Below are positions 1 to 8,158 of a stretch of DNA of 54,566 nt, piece after piece. The stretch lies in contig JBBIPA010000008.1 of NCBI GenBank assembly GCA_037443085.1, positions 1 through 54,566 on the forward strand. Direction: 5' to 3'. Numbering within the stretch: position 1 is the first letter of the stretch; every line of letters begins with the position of its first letter. The DNA is from JBBIPA01 sp037443085. Its GTDB lineage: Bacteria; Chloroflexota; Dehalococcoidia; GIF9; UBA5629. A program made the translations under genes and the position numbers. A model generated the notes under the pieces. The model ran no database searches, had not been told where the DNA came from, and saw nothing but the letters and a program-made list of their open reading frames with translations.

Positions 1-102
1 GTTTTCTTATCGCCGAGTTAAAAATCACATGATTTCTGTGATATTCACCCCTGTTCTACTTTGCTCTGCCCCCTTTTCTCTCTCATCTTCCCTTTATCTA
101 CC

Positions 103-318
103 TCAAATGGGCACAGGTATCCCTTCAAGGGCTTCGATAGGAACGAAGGGCTTACCATTTTGTTGAAATATGAGCTTCACCATTCTCTTTAAATTACAGG
201 TGATTGCTGCCATAAGATTCTGAATGCTTGCAAATCGTCAGGAATTACCTGGTCATATATGTGGTCGCCGTAAAAGGATAGTTGGCTCGATCTCGGCTTT
301 AGCATTCTGTACACTCCA
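103..318 (-). pseudogene. Transposase 3' remnant (IS1182-like)
   Basis: The minus strand reads as the C-terminal end of a DDE transposase. A tail with CNLKRMVKLIF resembles the 'QNLKRLVKL' ending common in IS1182/IS5-group transposases. Two in-frame TGA codons interrupt it (plus-strand 238-240 and 253-255) and no N-terminal part is visible, so it is a dead relic. Family placement rests on the tail only. Confidence 0.5.
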
Positions 319-333
319 TCATAAACTTGTTGA

Positions 334-642
334 GTGTATAATACCTTATACTATACTTTTCATAAATGCCTTAAGGAGACCTTTTCAGCATTCTCCATAT
401 ATATAGGTAGTACTGTCGGGCTCGGACTAAGGAAGCGTACTGGTGGTCTTGTTAAAGCTAAAGGCAAACACGTAGCAAAAAAACGTGTACAGAGGATAAT
501 AGCTGTATTGGGCAAAGAACTTGAGTTCCGTGTTAAGGTTGAACCAAGTCCAGAAGCAGAAGAAGGTAAACTTCTTGAAGACTATGAAGGAAAGCATTTG
601 GAGCTTCCTCCCTGTAATCACAACCGTCCGAGAAAGCCATAA
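334..642 (+). CDS. Unrecognised small basic ORF (doubtful)
   Basis: A 102-codon frame ends 7 bp before the convergent LarA gene. The first 30 codons overlap the decayed transposase region and look non-coding. From about residue 30 the product is lysine/arginine-rich and then acidic, ending in PPCNHNRPRKP. I do not recognise it. It may be a fragment of another transposase or a genuine short protein starting further in. No convincing ribosome binding site precedes the first ATG. Confidence 0.25.
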   Translation: MYNTLYYTFHKCLKETFSAFSIYIGSTVGLGLRKRTGGLVKAKGKHVAKKRVQRIIAVLGKELEFRVKVEPSPEAEEGKLLEDYEGKHLELPPCNHNRPRKP

Positions 643-649
643 TTTCCCT

Positions 650-1915
650 TTACCCTTCCAGTAGCGGAATCACCAGTGGTCCCTCGGGGATGACGGCGAT
701 TTCGGCGTTGTTGCCCAGTATCTGGAAGGCTTTCTCCAGTCCGTCTTCAATGCTGCGTATGGGTGCTATCATCATCCTCCTGACCACACGGTCTTCCAGT
801 TCGGACACCAGGTAAACGTCGTTCTTAAGCTGGGTGCGGGCGAGAGTGTGGTTCATCCACTGGGCGTCGAGCGGCTCTTCGCGCATAATCTTCTGCAATA
901 CTTCTTTGGGGGAACCGACCGAGGCATGCAGTTTCTGGAATGATTCAGGTCCTACGCCGACGCTGCAGGAAGCGGCGCTGACCACAATTCCACCTTCGCG
1001 GGTTATCAGTGAGGCAGTGTCAATTCCTTTACAAGCCTGATACAGGTTCAGGTCGAGCGGTGCTCCGCTATTGGAGGTGATGGTGATATCCACCCTGTGC
1101 CCCACCTTTACCCCGTAGATGTCTCTGGCTATGGCACAGCCTTGCTCATGAGCCTGATACGGGTCACCGGCTACAACATGAGTAATTTCCCTTTTCTGGT
1201 TGAGCAGCACGTTGACGATGAAGTTGAGCTTGGCCATTCTGGCTATTTCCACCATGTCCTCGTGTACCGGATTACCCTTTAGTACTCCCGTCCTGGTGCA
1301 GGGATGCTCGATCATCTTGTAGCTGTGGTTTTTGTGCACTGACCTGGTACCGTAGACGCCGGGCGCAATATGTTTCCTGCCGCCGGAGAAGCCGGCGAAG
1401 GAATGGGGCTCGATGAAGCCGGTGCTGATACGGAAATCTGCTTCAACAACGTTGCGATTGATATCAACGGGCGTGCCCCGGGAGGTGGTGCCGAGGTTGA
1501 CTACCTGGTTAATATCATGATTGATTACCTGGTAGTCGTCCACGATGCTCTTGCCCAGCTTGGCGATAAGCATCGGTTTATCCAGAGGCGGATGCGTTCC
1601 CAGGGCTATGATGATGGTGATATTCTGGCGGGGTACTTTTTGCTCCAGCTCAGCCAGTAGCGGCGGCAGCAGCCTGTCCTCGGGGCAGGGCCTGGTATTG
1701 TCGGTCACTATGACCACCACACGGTCGTTTTTATCAACGCAATCGAGTAGTGGGGGGCATCCTGTCGGCGCTTGCAGGCTCCGGGTTATGGCAGCAGCTT
1801 CGTTCTCGATGCCTCTGGCATCATGGGTGGTCAGGATACAGGTGATATTCCTTGTTGGTACAGTTGCCTTGAGAACAGAGTTCCCATAAGGAAGCTCGAT
1901 TTCAGTGTATTCCAT
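650..1915 (-). CDS. larA: LarA-family nickel-dependent racemase-like protein
   Basis: This 421-residue protein matches the lactate racemase LarA / DUF2088 family, whose founding member interconverts D- and L-lactate with a nickel-pincer nucleotide covalently held by a lysine. The residues that matter in Lactobacillus LarA have counterparts here: the DNTRP loop (D72, R75), H108 in GTHPP, H171 in EPHSFAGFSGGRKH, K181 (pincer lysine) and H197 (nickel ligand). Length is typical. A GGGAG sits about 10 bp upstream of the ATG. No larB, larC or larE cofactor genes lie in this window, so cofactor supply must be elsewhere. Many family members act on other 2-hydroxy acids, so the substrate is not certain. 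The gene follows the decarboxylase-pump genes on the same strand, 137 bp downstream. Confidence 0.85.
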   Translation of the reverse strand: MEYTEIELPYGNSVLKATVPTRNITCILTTHDARGIENEAAAITRSLQAPTGCPPLLDCVDKNDRVVVIVTDNTRPCPEDRLLPPLLAELEQKVPRQNITIIIALGTHPPLDKPMLIAKLGKSIVDDYQVINHDINQVVNLGTTSRGTPVDINRNVVEADFRISTGFIEPHSFAGFSGGRKHIAPGVYGTRSVHKNHSYKMIEHPCTRTGVLKGNPVHEDMVEIARMAKLNFIVNVLLNQKREITHVVAGDPYQAHEQGCAIARDIYGVKVGHRVDITITSNSGAPLDLNLYQACKGIDTASLITREGGIVVSAASCSVGVGPESFQKLHASVGSPKEVLQKIMREEPLDAQWMNHTLARTQLKNDVYLVSELEDRVVRRMMIAPIRSIEDGLEKAFQILGNNAEIAVIPEGPLVIPLLEG

Positions 1916-1953
1916 AGTCAGTTAACTCCCGAGCCTTATATTATCACAGATGG

Positions 1954-1972
1954 CTCACCTCGGGGAGGTGAG
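1954..1972. repeat. Short perfect hairpin between oadB-like gene and larA
   Basis: An 8-bp perfect inverted repeat (CTCACCTC / GAGGTGAG) with a 3-nt GGG loop lies in the 137-bp gap between the decarboxylase beta-subunit gene and larA. No T-run follows on either strand, so it does not look like an intrinsic terminator. It could be an mRNA-processing or attenuation hairpin, or a repressor site. Confidence 0.35.
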
Positions 1973-2052
1973 TTACGCTAGAGTCAGAATGGCATTGCGC
2001 CTGCCCTGGAGAAAAACAGCCGCGCGTTGAGTTTAGCCAATTTCAGTAATAG

Positions 2053-3210
2053 TTATTTCAACATGCCGAGGAGAATGCCGGCGACCACTGCTGTTCCAAT
2101 GGCTCCTGACATATTGGGTCCCAATGCATGCATCAGCAGGAAGTTTTTAGGATTGGCTCGTTGTCCCTCTCTTTGGGCTACCCTGGCTGCCATCGGTATT
2201 GCCGAGACACCGGCAGCCCCGATGATAGGATTAATTTTTGTTTTTACAAACAGGTTTGTTATTTTAGCTGCCATAATTCCGCCAATGGTGGAGAAAACGA
2301 AGGCGAGGACGGCAAAGATAAAGATTAATAATGTCTTGGGCTGGAAGAAAACCTGGGCTGGCATCATGGAGCCCACGGTGATTCCCAGAAGGATGAGGAG
2401 TATATCATTCAATATGCCTCCAGCCTGAGCCAGCCGGTCGGTAACTCCGCAGACTTTGAGAAGATTACCGAACATCATCATGCCGATGAGCGGCGCGCAT
2501 CCAGGAACCAGTAATGTGGCTATAATGAAAACTATGATGGGGAAGAGTATGCATTCAAGTTTGGATACCTCTCGAATCATAGGTTTCATATAGATGCTGC
2601 GCTCTTTCTTAGTGCATAACAAACGGATGATAGGTGGTTGGATGATGGGCACCAGAGCCATATAGGAATATGCCACCATAGTAATTGGTCCTAGCAAATG
2701 CGGAGCCAGCGCAAGGGTAACAATAACGGTTGGTGGCCCATCAGAACCGCCGATGATACCGACGCATGCCGCTTCGTTTGGAGTGAAAATGCCGGTAAGG
2801 TAGGCGATAAGAAAGACCACAAAAACACCGAGCTGTGCTGCGGCACCGTAAATAAGGGATATAGGTCTGGCTATGGTAGGGCCAAAATCTATCATGGTAC
2901 CGAGCCCCAGAAATATAAACAGTGGAATAAGCTCGGTGCGAAAGCCATAATTGTAAACGAGGTTCAGAACGCCAATCTTACCCTCCGCGATTTCGGCAAT
3001 GCCCCCTTCAGCGGGCAAGCCATCTGGTGTGAAAACCATGAGATGGGCTAGGGGAAGGTTAACCACAAAGATACCAAAGCCGATTGGGACTAGAAGGATG
3101 GGCTCGACCTTCTTGGCAATACCGAGATAAATTAATGCACCACCGATGAGGAGCATAACCATGTTTTGCCAAGAGATCAATCCGTAAGCACTTTCATATA
3201 GACCGAACAT
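2053..3210 (-). CDS. Sodium-translocating decarboxylase beta subunit (OadB/GcdB/MmdB family)
   Basis: A 385-residue, very hydrophobic protein with about ten membrane segments. It carries the family signature NEAACVGIIGGSDGPPTV, corresponding to the conserved GG-(A/S)-DGPT region of OadB, GcdB and MmdB in which an aspartate takes part in Na+/H+ transport. In the family the beta subunit couples decarboxylation of a carboxybiotin carrier (from oxaloacetate, methylmalonyl-CoA or glutaconyl-CoA) to sodium export across the cytoplasmic membrane. The start is well supported by AAGAGGA about 10 bp upstream of the ATG. A small membrane protein gene precedes it by 33 bp. No carboxyltransferase (alpha) or biotin carrier gene is in this window, so the native substrate cannot be told. 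Confidence 0.9.
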   Translation of the reverse strand: MFGLYESAYGLISWQNMVMLLIGGALIYLGIAKKVEPILLVPIGFGIFVVNLPLAHLMVFTPDGLPAEGGIAEIAEGKIGVLNLVYNYGFRTELIPLFIFLGLGTMIDFGPTIARPISLIYGAAAQLGVFVVFLIAYLTGIFTPNEAACVGIIGGSDGPPTVIVTLALAPHLLGPITMVAYSYMALVPIIQPPIIRLLCTKKERSIYMKPMIREVSKLECILFPIIVFIIATLLVPGCAPLIGMMMFGNLLKVCGVTDRLAQAGGILNDILLILLGITVGSMMPAQVFFQPKTLLIFIFAVLAFVFSTIGGIMAAKITNLFVKTKINPIIGAAGVSAIPMAARVAQREGQRANPKNFLLMHALGPNMSGAIGTAVVAGILLGMLK

Positions 3211-3243
3211 CGCAGTTACATCCTCTTAAGTTGTAGTCTGTAT

Positions 3244-3417
3244 TTATTCTCCGTGCCCGTTTTCCTCTGGTTTTTCTTCTGTTATGGCACGTGCGCTCTT
3301 CATAATTATCAACCCAGTTAGCCACACCGCCAGCGACACGATACCGACAACGATGAAAGTCAGCAGATAACCCATGCCAGCAATAGTCTTGACGATATCC
3401 CAATCAATTGTTCCCAT
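3244..3417 (-). CDS. Small membrane subunit of decarboxylase pump (OadG-like)
   Basis: A 57-residue protein begins MGTIDWDIVKTIAG, has one hydrophobic helix (about residues 17-39, YLLTFIVVGIVSLAVWLTGL) and ends in a charged tail rich in Glu and Lys. This is the layout of the gamma/OadG subunit, a single-span protein that holds the decarboxylase pump together. GAAAGGAG lies 8 bp before the ATG. Only 33 bp separate it from the beta-subunit gene on the same strand, which fits an operon. A longer frame over the same bases in another register lacks these features. The assignment rests on topology and position, as sequence similarity in this subunit is always low. Confidence 0.7.
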   Translation of the reverse strand: MGTIDWDIVKTIAGMGYLLTFIVVGIVSLAVWLTGLIIMKSARAITEEKPEENGHGE

Positions 3418-3653
3418 TCGATTTGCTCCTTTCTTTCACCGGGCAGTGTCCTGAATCAGCCCCAGATAGGAGAAGATGGTGATAAGACGCCAGTTGGTTA
3501 CCCGTAGCATTTCGCCCATTGATGAGCAGTTTTCTTTCTAGCTACTTTGGTTTTATCACCAGGAATTGGAGTGAACTCCTGAAACTGGACACTTCGGTTA
3601 TAGAAATATCGCTATAATCTAAGGCAATAAACTATAAGAAACTGTCTAAAAAC

Positions 3654-3779
3654 TCAACCTTTTCTAACTTTAGCTACTACTAAGTCACTTGGCAGTCTCA
3701 GTTTTTCTCGTTCCGTATCTTGCCTCGGATCGGAAGAATACCGAGCTTCTTTGTGCGGAATTATAATCGGTTGGTAATT
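3654..3779 (-). pseudogene. C-terminal protein fragment, possibly transposase
   Basis: An open stretch of 41 codons on the minus strand reads NYQPIIIPHKEAR, then a charged segment and LPSDLVVAKVRKG followed by TGA. It has no start codon and looks like the tail of a decayed gene. The 'PIIIPHKEAR' phrase recalls the segment before the last catalytic residue in IS4/IS5 transposases, but this is weak. Between 3418 and 3653 I see no gene. Confidence 0.3.
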
Positions 3780-3790
3780 ACCCTGTCAAT

Positions 3791-3928
3791 TCAACAGGTT
3801 CTTTTGCCATGATTTTGCCATAGTTTTTTGATGTTGTGTGCCAGATTGACCGATGTCATCTTGCCGGACTTAATGAGACAGGCGCCGGGGAGATGATTCA
3901 CACTGAACATTCTCTTGCCCCAGATGCC
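3791..3928 (-). pseudogene. Decayed transposase C-terminus
   Basis: The minus strand reads GIWGKRMFSVNHLPGACL then MTSVNLAHNIKKLWQNH and a TGA stop, without a start. The 'NLAHNIKKLW' helix is typical of the end of DDE transposases. It lies just upstream of the stress-protein promoter region and appears to be a relic. It is not the same as the relic at the left end of the window. Confidence 0.45.
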
Positions 3929-3973
3929 AAGTCGTATTATACTTTAGCAGCTAGATTTTGGAGGTAACAGACG

Positions 3974-4447
3974 ATGTTCGATAAAATCCTGGTTCCGCTG
4001 GATGGTTCCAAATTGGCAGAGTGCATTCTTCCCTATGTGGAGGAGCTGATGAAAGGACAGAAGGTGAAGGAAGTTATCCTGTTTCGGGTTTGTGAGCCGC
4101 CGGAGATTACTGCCGACTATCCTGCCAGCATGCCGTCAAGCTGGGAAAAGCATGTGAAGGATATCATGGATAGCAGCCAGCAGCAGTGTAGCCTCTATCT
4201 GGGTGATGTGGAGAAAAAGCTGAAAAGTCTGGGCGTGAAGATAAAGGTAGAGTCGTGTTTGGGCACTGCCGCTGACGAGATCGTTAAATGCGCTGAGAAG
4301 AACCAGGTTGACCTTATCGTCATGGCCAGCCATGGCCGTTCCGGAGTGAGCAAATGGGCCTTCGGCAGCGTTGCTGAGAAAGTCTTCCGCCGCACTTGCG
4401 TACCCATCCTCATGATCAGGGCTACGGGCTGTGTGCCGGGGTTTTAA
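3974..4447 (+). CDS. Universal stress protein, UspA family
   Basis: A 157-residue single Usp domain. It starts MFDKILVPLDGS, the usual first strand and nucleotide-binding aspartate loop, and ends with VMASHGRSGVSKWAFGS-VAEKV, the glycine-rich ATP-binding loop of ATP-binding Usp proteins, followed by the last strand VPILMIR. TTTTGGAGGT sits about 9 bp before the ATG, so the start is firm. The gene stands alone, with decayed transposase sequence upstream and a radical SAM gene 117 bp downstream. Usp proteins are cytoplasmic, and this type usually binds ATP; the specific role cannot be read from sequence. Confidence 0.92.
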   Translation: MFDKILVPLDGSKLAECILPYVEELMKGQKVKEVILFRVCEPPEITADYPASMPSSWEKHVKDIMDSSQQQCSLYLGDVEKKLKSLGVKIKVESCLGTAADEIVKCAEKNQVDLIVMASHGRSGVSKWAFGSVAEKVFRRTCVPILMIRATGCVPGF

Positions 4448-4564
4448 CTCCAGATAACCCCTGCTGAGGTGGAATTGCTGCCCATGGTCTCCGAAGTGAA
4501 TTTGGCAATAGGGCGCAGAAGTCAGGCATGTCTCTGCATCTAAGCTGAAACCAGGTAATTTACT

Positions 4565-5815
4565 ATGATTGCGAATGTAGCTGGCTTTATTACCCGGGCC
4601 GAAGGAAAGAAGTTTCTCAAGCTCAGCGAAGAAATCGATGAGTCGATTATCACCGAGCAGAACCTGGTGAGGGGTGGGGAAATCTCTCTCTATATACACA
4701 TTCCCTTTTGTAAAACCCTCTGTCCTTTCTGCTGTTTCAACCGGTATTTGTATAAAGAAGACAGGGCGCGGGAGTATTTTAAGTATCTGAGGAGAGAGCT
4801 GGAGCTCTATATCCAGCGGGGCTTCAGTTTCTCTGATTTCTACTTCGGCGGCGGCACGCCTACCCTGCTGATGGATGAGCTGGTTGGTTTTATCGATTAT
4901 CTCAAAAAGAGCTGTGCGGTCAGGGAAATATCCCTGGAAACCACGCCTAACGAGATTACTAATGAAACCATAGCGGCGCTGAAGTCTGCGGGCATTAAGC
5001 GGCTGTCCATAGGGGTGCAGAGCTTCGAGGATGCCAGCTTGAAAGCAATGGGCAGGATGCTCTGCACTGGCGAGGAGGCGAAGGAAAAGCTGCTGCTGGC
5101 TCAGGGGCAGTTCGATACCCTCAATGTGGACTTAATCTTCAATTTCCCTTTCCAGTCCCTGGAGAAGTTCGAGGCTGATGTGGAGACGTTCAAGAGGCTG
5201 GGCATTGACCAGGTGACCTTCTACCCCTTGATGCCGTCACCGCATAAAAAGAGCGCCATGGAGCGAAGGTTCAGCCGCGTGGATAACTCTCAGGAAAAGA
5301 AATACTATGACGTTATCCTCAGGGAAGTCTATGACCAGGGCTACAAAGCCTCCACGGTGTGGTGCTTTTCCCGGGGGAACAGGATGATTGACGAGTATAT
5401 CGTCGACTATGCTGACTATATCGGCATCGGCTCCGGCTCGGTGAGCCTGGTCAAAGGCAGTTTCTACGTGAACGCCTTTTCGCTGGATAGATACGGTGAC
5501 ATGGTGACAAACAACCGCTTCCCCATTGTCCGCTGGCGGAAGCTGTCAGAAGGTGAATACCTGCGCTATTATTTACTCACCAAGCTCTTTGGTATGACAG
5601 TGGACCCCGTCACCTTCCGGCGGGATTTCAACGCCGATATTCACAAGAAGCTATGCCGCGAGCTGGTGGCACTGAAACTGGGTGGTGTGGTAATTGAGGC
5701 GGGGGGCAAGATAAAGGTAACCAGGCGTGGCATGTATACCGTGAGCGCCATGATGCGGGAATTCTTTGCTGCCCTGAATACCCTCAGGGAATATTGCATC
5801 GAGAACCAGATTTAA
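4565..5815 (+). CDS. HemW-like radical SAM protein (coproporphyrinogen III oxidase family)
   Basis: A 416-residue radical SAM protein. The cluster motif CKTLCPFC gives C49, C53 and C56 (CX3CX2C), followed by the SAM-binding FYFGGGTPTLL segment and a SIGVQSF segment typical of the HemN/HemW family. Members are either oxygen-independent coproporphyrinogen oxidases (HemN) or heme-handling proteins (HemW); the short N-terminus without the HemN extension suggests a HemW-like or specialised paralogue. Only a weak AGGTAA precedes the ATG. It is convergent with the menaquinone genes that follow. No other heme genes are nearby, so the exact substrate is open. Confidence 0.85.
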   Translation: MIANVAGFITRAEGKKFLKLSEEIDESIITEQNLVRGGEISLYIHIPFCKTLCPFCCFNRYLYKEDRAREYFKYLRRELELYIQRGFSFSDFYFGGGTPTLLMDELVGFIDYLKKSCAVREISLETTPNEITNETIAALKSAGIKRLSIGVQSFEDASLKAMGRMLCTGEEAKEKLLLAQGQFDTLNVDLIFNFPFQSLEKFEADVETFKRLGIDQVTFYPLMPSPHKKSAMERRFSRVDNSQEKKYYDVILREVYDQGYKASTVWCFSRGNRMIDEYIVDYADYIGIGSGSVSLVKGSFYVNAFSLDRYGDMVTNNRFPIVRWRKLSEGEYLRYYLLTKLFGMTVDPVTFRRDFNADIHKKLCRELVALKLGGVVIEAGGKIKVTRRGMYTVSAMMREFFAALNTLREYCIENQI

Positions 5816-5862
5816 TAGCGTGACTTCCGTTTGTTGTCATTTAATCAATGGCACTGGTTGAT

Positions 5863-6591
5863 TTACTTTACTGCTACATGAATCCCCGCCGCCCCCAGGA
5901 AAAGAGGCTGGTAGGAAATCTGGCGAAAGCCCGTTTTCAGCAGCATGTCTTTTACTTCCTCGGGGGTGAAGAACCGTGCCGCTGATTCTGCCAGATAGTG
6001 ATACGCCTGCCTGTTGCCCGAAATCAGGTATCCGATTCTGAAGGCGAACCATCTCAGGTAAAGGTGGAATAACGCTCGGATCAGCCTGGACTCTGGCTGG
6101 CTGGATTCCACGATGACGAATCTGCCGCCGGCTTTAAGCACCCGGAACACCTCGCTCAGATGTCGCTGCATCATCGGATTCTTATAGGTCAGGTTGCGGA
6201 AGGCAAAGGAGATGCCGGCGCAGTCGAAGTATCCCTCGGGGAAGGGAAGCGCGGCAGCATCGCCAGTGATGAAGGAAATCTTTTTGCCTCTGGCGAGTAG
6301 CTCCGCTTTCTGGTTGGCGATATCGAGCATGGGCTGGCTATAGTCAACGCCGGTCAATTCCATATCATACTCGGCCAGCCGGGCTATGGTAATCATCAGA
6401 TCGCCGGTGCCGCAGCAAAGGTCAAGCAATTTCACAGGCTGTGATTTGAGGCATTCCCGGGCTGCCCGGGCACGCCACCTTTTATCCAGTCCCCAGGTGA
6501 TGATGGTGTTGACCAGGTCATAGTGACGTGGCACTGCGGTGAACATGCTGTGGAGGGGCTTGCTCGGAGAGCCGGCCTGGTCAGGGGTCAT
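5863..6591 (-). CDS. ubiE: Demethylmenaquinone methyltransferase (UbiE/MenG)
   Basis: A 242-residue class I SAM methyltransferase. It shows the UbiE N-terminal signature HYDLVNTIITWGLDKRWR, SAM motif I LLDLCCGTGDL, and a later ISFAFRNLTY-KNPMMQRHLSEVFRVLKAGG segment matching the C-methyltransferase UbiE/COQ5 family. It would carry out the last step of menaquinone synthesis, methylating demethylmenaquinone at the membrane surface. It starts 8 bp after menA ends on the same strand, which strongly supports a shared transcript and the menaquinone (not ubiquinone) role. Confidence 0.92.
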   Translation of the reverse strand: MTPDQAGSPSKPLHSMFTAVPRHYDLVNTIITWGLDKRWRARAARECLKSQPVKLLDLCCGTGDLMITIARLAEYDMELTGVDYSQPMLDIANQKAELLARGKKISFITGDAAALPFPEGYFDCAGISFAFRNLTYKNPMMQRHLSEVFRVLKAGGRFVIVESSQPESRLIRALFHLYLRWFAFRIGYLISGNRQAYHYLAESAARFFTPEEVKDMLLKTGFRQISYQPLFLGAAGIHVAVK

Positions 6592-6599
6592 CTTGAGTT

Positions 6600-7493
6600 T
6601 TATCCTATAACCTTGGCCAGGATGTACCCGATTCCCATTAACAGAGGGACTCCCAGTACGGTCAGGACGTTATTAGCCATAGCGGGCATCAACTTAGACA
6701 TATCGTTTGGCTTCAATGCTCCCTGGATGGCTTTTATCGCCAGCGGCAGGCTGAGCAGGGCAATGAGCGAGAACAGCGGCATGATGCCGGCGATAACCCA
6801 GCCGATAATCCACAGGTAGACTATAATGTTCGCTGCGGAGTAAACGATGCCGGCGTTTCTCTTGCCCATGGTGATAGGCAGGGTTTTCCTGTTGCCGGTC
6901 ACGTCAGCGTCGGCATCGGGGAATTCGTTGAGCAGGAGCAGGTTGTGCACCAGGAATCCTGTGGGCACCGAGGCGACCACGGCATGCCAGGTGTAGGTTC
7001 CCGTCTGAGCAAAATAGATGCCCATGACGGGTAAAAAACCCAGTCCCAGCCAGGCAGCCCATTCCGGCCAGTTTGTCTTGAGTATGAAAGGACTGTAGAG
7101 CAGGATGCACAGAGCGGCCACTATCAGCAAAGGCAGCAACAGCCAGCCTTTGACAATCACAAAGTAAATGCCTATGGGGATAGCGATAATAAAGCAGGTC
7201 ATGCCCAGCCAGAACACCTGTCCGGGGGTGAGCAAGCCTTCCCTGAGAATGCCGCTGCCACCGCTGAACGGCGTCCTGTTGGTGACCAGGTCAATGCCGC
7301 TTTTATAGTCGAAATAGTCGTTAAGCGTATTGCAGCTTATATGCGCTAAAACCAGACCGATGGCTGCCAGGATGGCGTGTCCCAGGTGAAAAGAGCCGTC
7401 ATACCAGGCGATGCAGGTGCCCAGGAATGCCAGCACCACGGAGAGCAGTAAGAACTGCGGCCTCGTTTCCAGGAAGAATATCTTGAGTTTCAT
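6600..7493 (-). CDS. menA: 1,4-dihydroxy-2-naphthoate polyprenyltransferase (MenA, UbiA family)
   Basis: A 297-residue integral membrane prenyltransferase with about eight to nine helices. The first Asp-rich motif is NTLNDYFDYKSGID (near residues 55-68) and the second is DADADVTGNRKT, both of which bind the Mg-diphosphate of the polyprenyl donor in UbiA enzymes. The 'TPFSGGSG' segment after the first motif is seen in MenA. It attaches the isoprenoid tail to DHNA in the cytoplasmic membrane. AAGGGGC precedes the ATG. It is followed at once by ubiE/menG. The earlier men genes are not in this window. Confidence 0.9.
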   Translation of the reverse strand: MKLKIFFLETRPQFLLLSVVLAFLGTCIAWYDGSFHLGHAILAAIGLVLAHISCNTLNDYFDYKSGIDLVTNRTPFSGGSGILREGLLTPGQVFWLGMTCFIIAIPIGIYFVIVKGWLLLPLLIVAALCILLYSPFILKTNWPEWAAWLGLGFLPVMGIYFAQTGTYTWHAVVASVPTGFLVHNLLLLNEFPDADADVTGNRKTLPITMGKRNAGIVYSAANIIVYLWIIGWVIAGIMPLFSLIALLSLPLAIKAIQGALKPNDMSKLMPAMANNVLTVLGVPLLMGIGYILAKVIG

Positions 7494-7779
7494 CGCTGCC
7501 CCTTTTTGCTGAGACTATGGGCTATGATTATAGCAGAATTACGAAAAATGGTGAATGTATGTTGCGGTATTTTAGTGCTGCCTTCCCGGAACTGCGGGTT
7601 GAGGATATTGGGCAGTCCAGTTCTCAAAGGTGGTATAATGGCGGGCAGTGATCGAAGTTCGGCTTGTGTCTTCATCTTAGAAACTCCTTGTCATGAAAAA
7701 TGCTATGCCAGCGCGTGAATTATATGTGGGCAAAGGGTGGAAACTCCCTGAAAATAAAAACGCAGTGAAAGGAGAATAG

Positions 7780-8115
7780 ATGGCTCGGAATGGATTGCTC
7801 ATCGATTATCAGTATTGCACGGGCTGCCAGAGTTGTGTGGTAGCCTGCCAGCAGGAGCACAGCTATCCTGATGGGAAATGGGGGATAAAGGTTGATGAGA
7901 AGGTGTTCATGGACCCGGCGAAGCCGGACAGCATCCGCATCGACTATGTGCCCTTCCCTACGGAGTTTTGCGACCTCTGTGCTGCTCGGCGGAAGAGGAA
8001 GGAGCGACCGGCTTGCGTGAAGCACTGCCAGGCCTGGTGCATGTACTCCGGTTCTCTGACAGAGATGGTGAAGCTCATGGAAAAGATGCCCAGGTCGGTG
8101 CTTTATTCCCGTTAG
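7780..8115 (+). CDS. Small 4Fe-4S protein, partner of molybdopterin oxidoreductase
   Basis: A 111-residue ferredoxin-type protein beginning NGLLIDYQYCTGCQSCVVAC. C13, C16, C19 and C23 form one CX2CX2CX3C cluster motif; C64, C67, C79, C83 and C87 form a second, less regular set. This resembles the first part of the DmsB/NrfC-type electron-transfer subunits, which usually have four clusters in about 200 residues, so it is a cut-down version. AAAGGAG sits 7 bp before the ATG. The catalytic subunit gene follows after 43 bp with its own good ribosome binding site, so the two very likely form one enzyme. No membrane anchor subunit or Tat signal is visible. Confidence 0.82.
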   Translation: MARNGLLIDYQYCTGCQSCVVACQQEHSYPDGKWGIKVDEKVFMDPAKPDSIRIDYVPFPTEFCDLCAARRKRKERPACVKHCQAWCMYSGSLTEMVKLMEKMPRSVLYSR

Positions 8116-8158
8116 TATCAGGGCATGACAATCTTATTTAGTTGAAAGGAGTAAGGAA

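Noticed and set aside
1954..1972. Intrinsic terminator before larA
   Set aside because: The hairpin has no T-run on either strand; kept only as an unexplained hairpin.
3194..3403. 69-codon frame as the small pump subunit
   Set aside because: It is hydrophilic and out of register; the frame at 3244-3417 has the expected single membrane helix and ribosome site.
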